Of a stretch of DNA of 6,981 bases, positions 6,165 to 6,981 are shown piece by piece; the stretch's first letter is position 1; each line of letters begins with the position of its first letter. The notes below the pieces were generated by a model that did no database searches, was not told where the DNA came from, and worked only from the letters and a program-made list of their open reading frames with translations. The translations under genes were made by a program, and so were the position numbers. Origin of the DNA: Candidatus Moraniibacteriota bacterium. GTDB lineage: Bacteria; Patescibacteriota; Minisyncoccia; Moranbacterales; UBA1568. The stretch spans positions 1 to 6,981 of the forward strand of contig JAGOOJ010000032.1 of NCBI GenBank assembly GCA_017992575.1. The letters are read 5' to 3'.

Positions 6165-6225
6165 GAGGCTTTGAAAACCTCCCCGCCACGCTTCGCGTAG
6201 TGATGGAGGAGGAGCCTTTTATTTT
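6165..6225 (+). terminator. Terminator-like structured leader between the rplS promoter and rplS
   Basis: GAGGCT (6165-6170) can pair with AGCCTT (6213-6218); CCTCC (6178-6182) can pair with GGAGG at either 6205-6209 or 6208-6212; and ACGC-TTC-GCGT (6188-6198) forms an inner hairpin. The outer stem runs into TTTTATTTT (6217-6225). It may end read-through from the pseudouridine synthase or act as an attenuator in the rplS leader. Its 5' arm overlaps the predicted start of the rplS transcript, so the full stem may form only on read-through RNA. Confidence 0.5.
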
Positions 6226-6261
6226 AGTAGAGTAAACTCCCCGATATTTTAATGTACTGTT

Positions 6262-6714
6262 ATGCATCAGAAGCTTGTTTCCTTCAATTTAAAGCAAAGA
6301 AAGTCTTTTTCTGAACTGCCAGAATTGCGGGCTGGTGATGTTGTCAAGATTTTCCGCAAAATCAAAGAAGGCGCCAAGGAACGTGCTCAGATGTTCCAGG
6401 GTACCGTGATCGCTATTAAGGGCGGTCAGAGTGCTTCCAAGACTATTACGGTTCGCAAGGTTTCCGATGGGATTGGTGTAGAATTGATTCTTCCCCTCTC
6501 TTCTGATCAGATTCAGAAGATTGAGTTCGTGAAGCGCACCACTGCTCGTCGTGCCAAGCTCTACTTCGTTCGTGATAAATCAGCCAAGGTCTTGAGTAAG
6601 AAACTCAAGGAAGTGGCTGTGAAACCCAAGTTTCGACCAGTAGTCAAAAAAGAAGTGGCTACTCCAGTTGAAACAGAAGTGGTCGTCGAGACAACTGAGA
6701 ACAAAGAGGCCTAA
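6262..6714 (+). CDS. rplS: Large-subunit ribosomal protein bL19 with a C-terminal extension
   Basis: Structural protein of the 50S subunit, located near the interface with 30S. The core, residues 1 to about 112, carries the family pattern: LRAGDVVKIFRKIKEGAKER (22-41), FQGTVIAIKGG (45-55), TITVRKVSDGIGVEL (61-75) and RRAKLYFVRDK (96-106). Typical bL19 is about 115 aa; here 150 aa, with an added tail of about 38 residues that starts K/V-rich and ends acidic (VETEVVVETTENKEA). No Shine-Dalgarno is seen before ATG 6262, and the GGAGGAGGAG upstream is some 50 nt away, within the leader hairpin. It has its own promoter and terminator, so it looks monocistronic; rimM and trmD, its usual neighbours in many bacteria, are not here. 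Confidence 0.95.
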   Translation: MHQKLVSFNLKQRKSFSELPELRAGDVVKIFRKIKEGAKERAQMFQGTVIAIKGGQSASKTITVRKVSDGIGVELILPLSSDQIQKIEFVKRTTARRAKLYFVRDKSAKVLSKKLKEVAVKPKFRPVVKKEVATPVETEVVVETTENKEA

Positions 6715-6730
6715 TCAGGCCTCTTTCTTT
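6703..6730 (+). terminator. Rho-independent terminator overlapping the end of rplS
   Basis: AAAGAGGCCT (6703-6712) and AGGCCTCTTT (6717-6726) are perfect 10-bp inverted arms around the loop AATC, followed by CTTT. The left arm includes the last three sense codons of rplS (Lys-Glu-Ala) and the T of its TAA stop. Confidence 0.88.
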
Positions 6731-6746
6731 AGTCTTTCACCGGGTA

Positions 6747-6775
6747 TTGCATAGGAAGAAAAGAATTGGTACAGT
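6747..6775 (+). promoter_or_regulatory. Possible promoter of the tRNA-Leu gene
   Basis: TTGCAT (6747-6752) and TACAGT (6770-6775) are spaced by 17 nt, but match the consensus in only three and four of six positions. TAGAAT at 6785-6790 is a better -10 but has no matching -35. Some promoter is expected because the rplS terminator lies just upstream. Confidence 0.25.
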
Positions 6776-6855
6776 GTATGGGTGTAGAATAGGATTAGGA
6801 GTCTAGAGTTTAGTTTTTCTGGCTAATGAAACTATCGAAGCTAGAAGCTGTTGAA

Positions 6856-6939
6856 GCCCAGGTGGCGGAATTGGTATACGCGCTAGCTTGAGGTGCTAGT
6901 TCCCGCAAGGGATTGGAGGTTCGAGTCCTCTCTTGGGCA
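6856..6939 (+). tRNA. tRNA-Leu, anticodon GAG
   Basis: Class II cloverleaf of 84 nt. The acceptor arm is GCCCAGG with CTTGGGC (one G-U pair) and discriminator A6939. The anticodon stem is CTAGC/GCTAG with loop TTGAGGT, giving anticodon GAG at 6890-6892, which reads CUC and CUU. A long variable arm has a CCC-GCAA-GGG stem, and the T arm is GGAGG-TTCGAGT-CCTCT. The D loop (AATTGGTA) and overall sequence are close to bacterial tRNA-Leu(GAG). CCA is not encoded: the next bases are CAG, so it must be added by the nucleotidyltransferase. Confidence 0.96.
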
Positions 6940-6981
6940 CAGAGTGAATGAAATGAGCGATGGGCCCAAAGCAAGTGAACT

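Noticed and set aside
6826..6891. 21-codon ORF overlapping tRNA-Leu
   Set aside because: Most of it is the tRNA itself; such short frames through tRNA-Leu are common artefacts.
6960..6981. Start of a second tRNA at GGGCCC
   Set aside because: The following bases do not fit the conserved position 8-9 and D-arm pattern, and too little sequence remains.

Overview
This window looks like a piece of a small bacterial chromosome, most likely from the Candidate Phyla Radiation (Patescibacteria). That placement is an inference from gene style: a short divergent Fe/Mn superoxide dismutase, an NrdA with two ATP-cones, an LdhA-like 2-hydroxyacid dehydrogenase, few Shine-Dalgarno sites, and a tRNA without encoded CCA. 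The dehydrogenase ends in TGA just before an intrinsic terminator, so UGA reads as stop; the UGA=Gly code of Gracilibacteria/Absconditabacteria does not apply. I see no phage, IS element, CRISPR array or toxin system.

Left half, minus strand (1-3815). A strong sigma70-type promoter (3787-3815) drives a 2-Cys peroxiredoxin (3103-3741), followed after 10 nt by a superoxide dismutase (2517-3092). After 84 nt with no terminator comes the large subunit of a class I ribonucleotide reductase (1-2432), which runs off the left edge with no in-frame stop. Superoxide is turned into peroxide, peroxide is reduced by the peroxiredoxin, and the next gene is an RNR of the class whose radical is usually generated with oxygen. 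I read this as an oxygen-handling block. The radical-generating NrdB subunit is not visible and may lie beyond the left end.

Middle (3742-5074). The 248-nt gap upstream of the peroxiredoxin holds its promoter, a dyad at the predicted start of transcription, an A/T-only dyad, an imperfect inverted repeat and the terminator of the next gene. That gene is a D-2-hydroxyacid dehydrogenase (3990-4997, minus), divergent from the gene to its right across a 77-nt spacer.

Right half, plus strand (5075-6981). An RluA-family pseudouridine synthase (5075-6088) is followed by a 173-nt gap with a good promoter and a structured, terminator-like leader, then ribosomal protein bL19 (6262-6714), whose terminator overlaps its last codons. 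A class II tRNA-Leu(GAG) lies at 6856-6939. These three are translation functions. The last 42 nt hold no supported feature.

The most interesting items are small: an identical 13-nt start leader shared by the peroxiredoxin and the dismutase, a Cys-rich N-terminal extension on the peroxiredoxin, the dyad at its promoter, the non-standard dismutase active-site region, and the hairpin straddling the bL19 transcription start.
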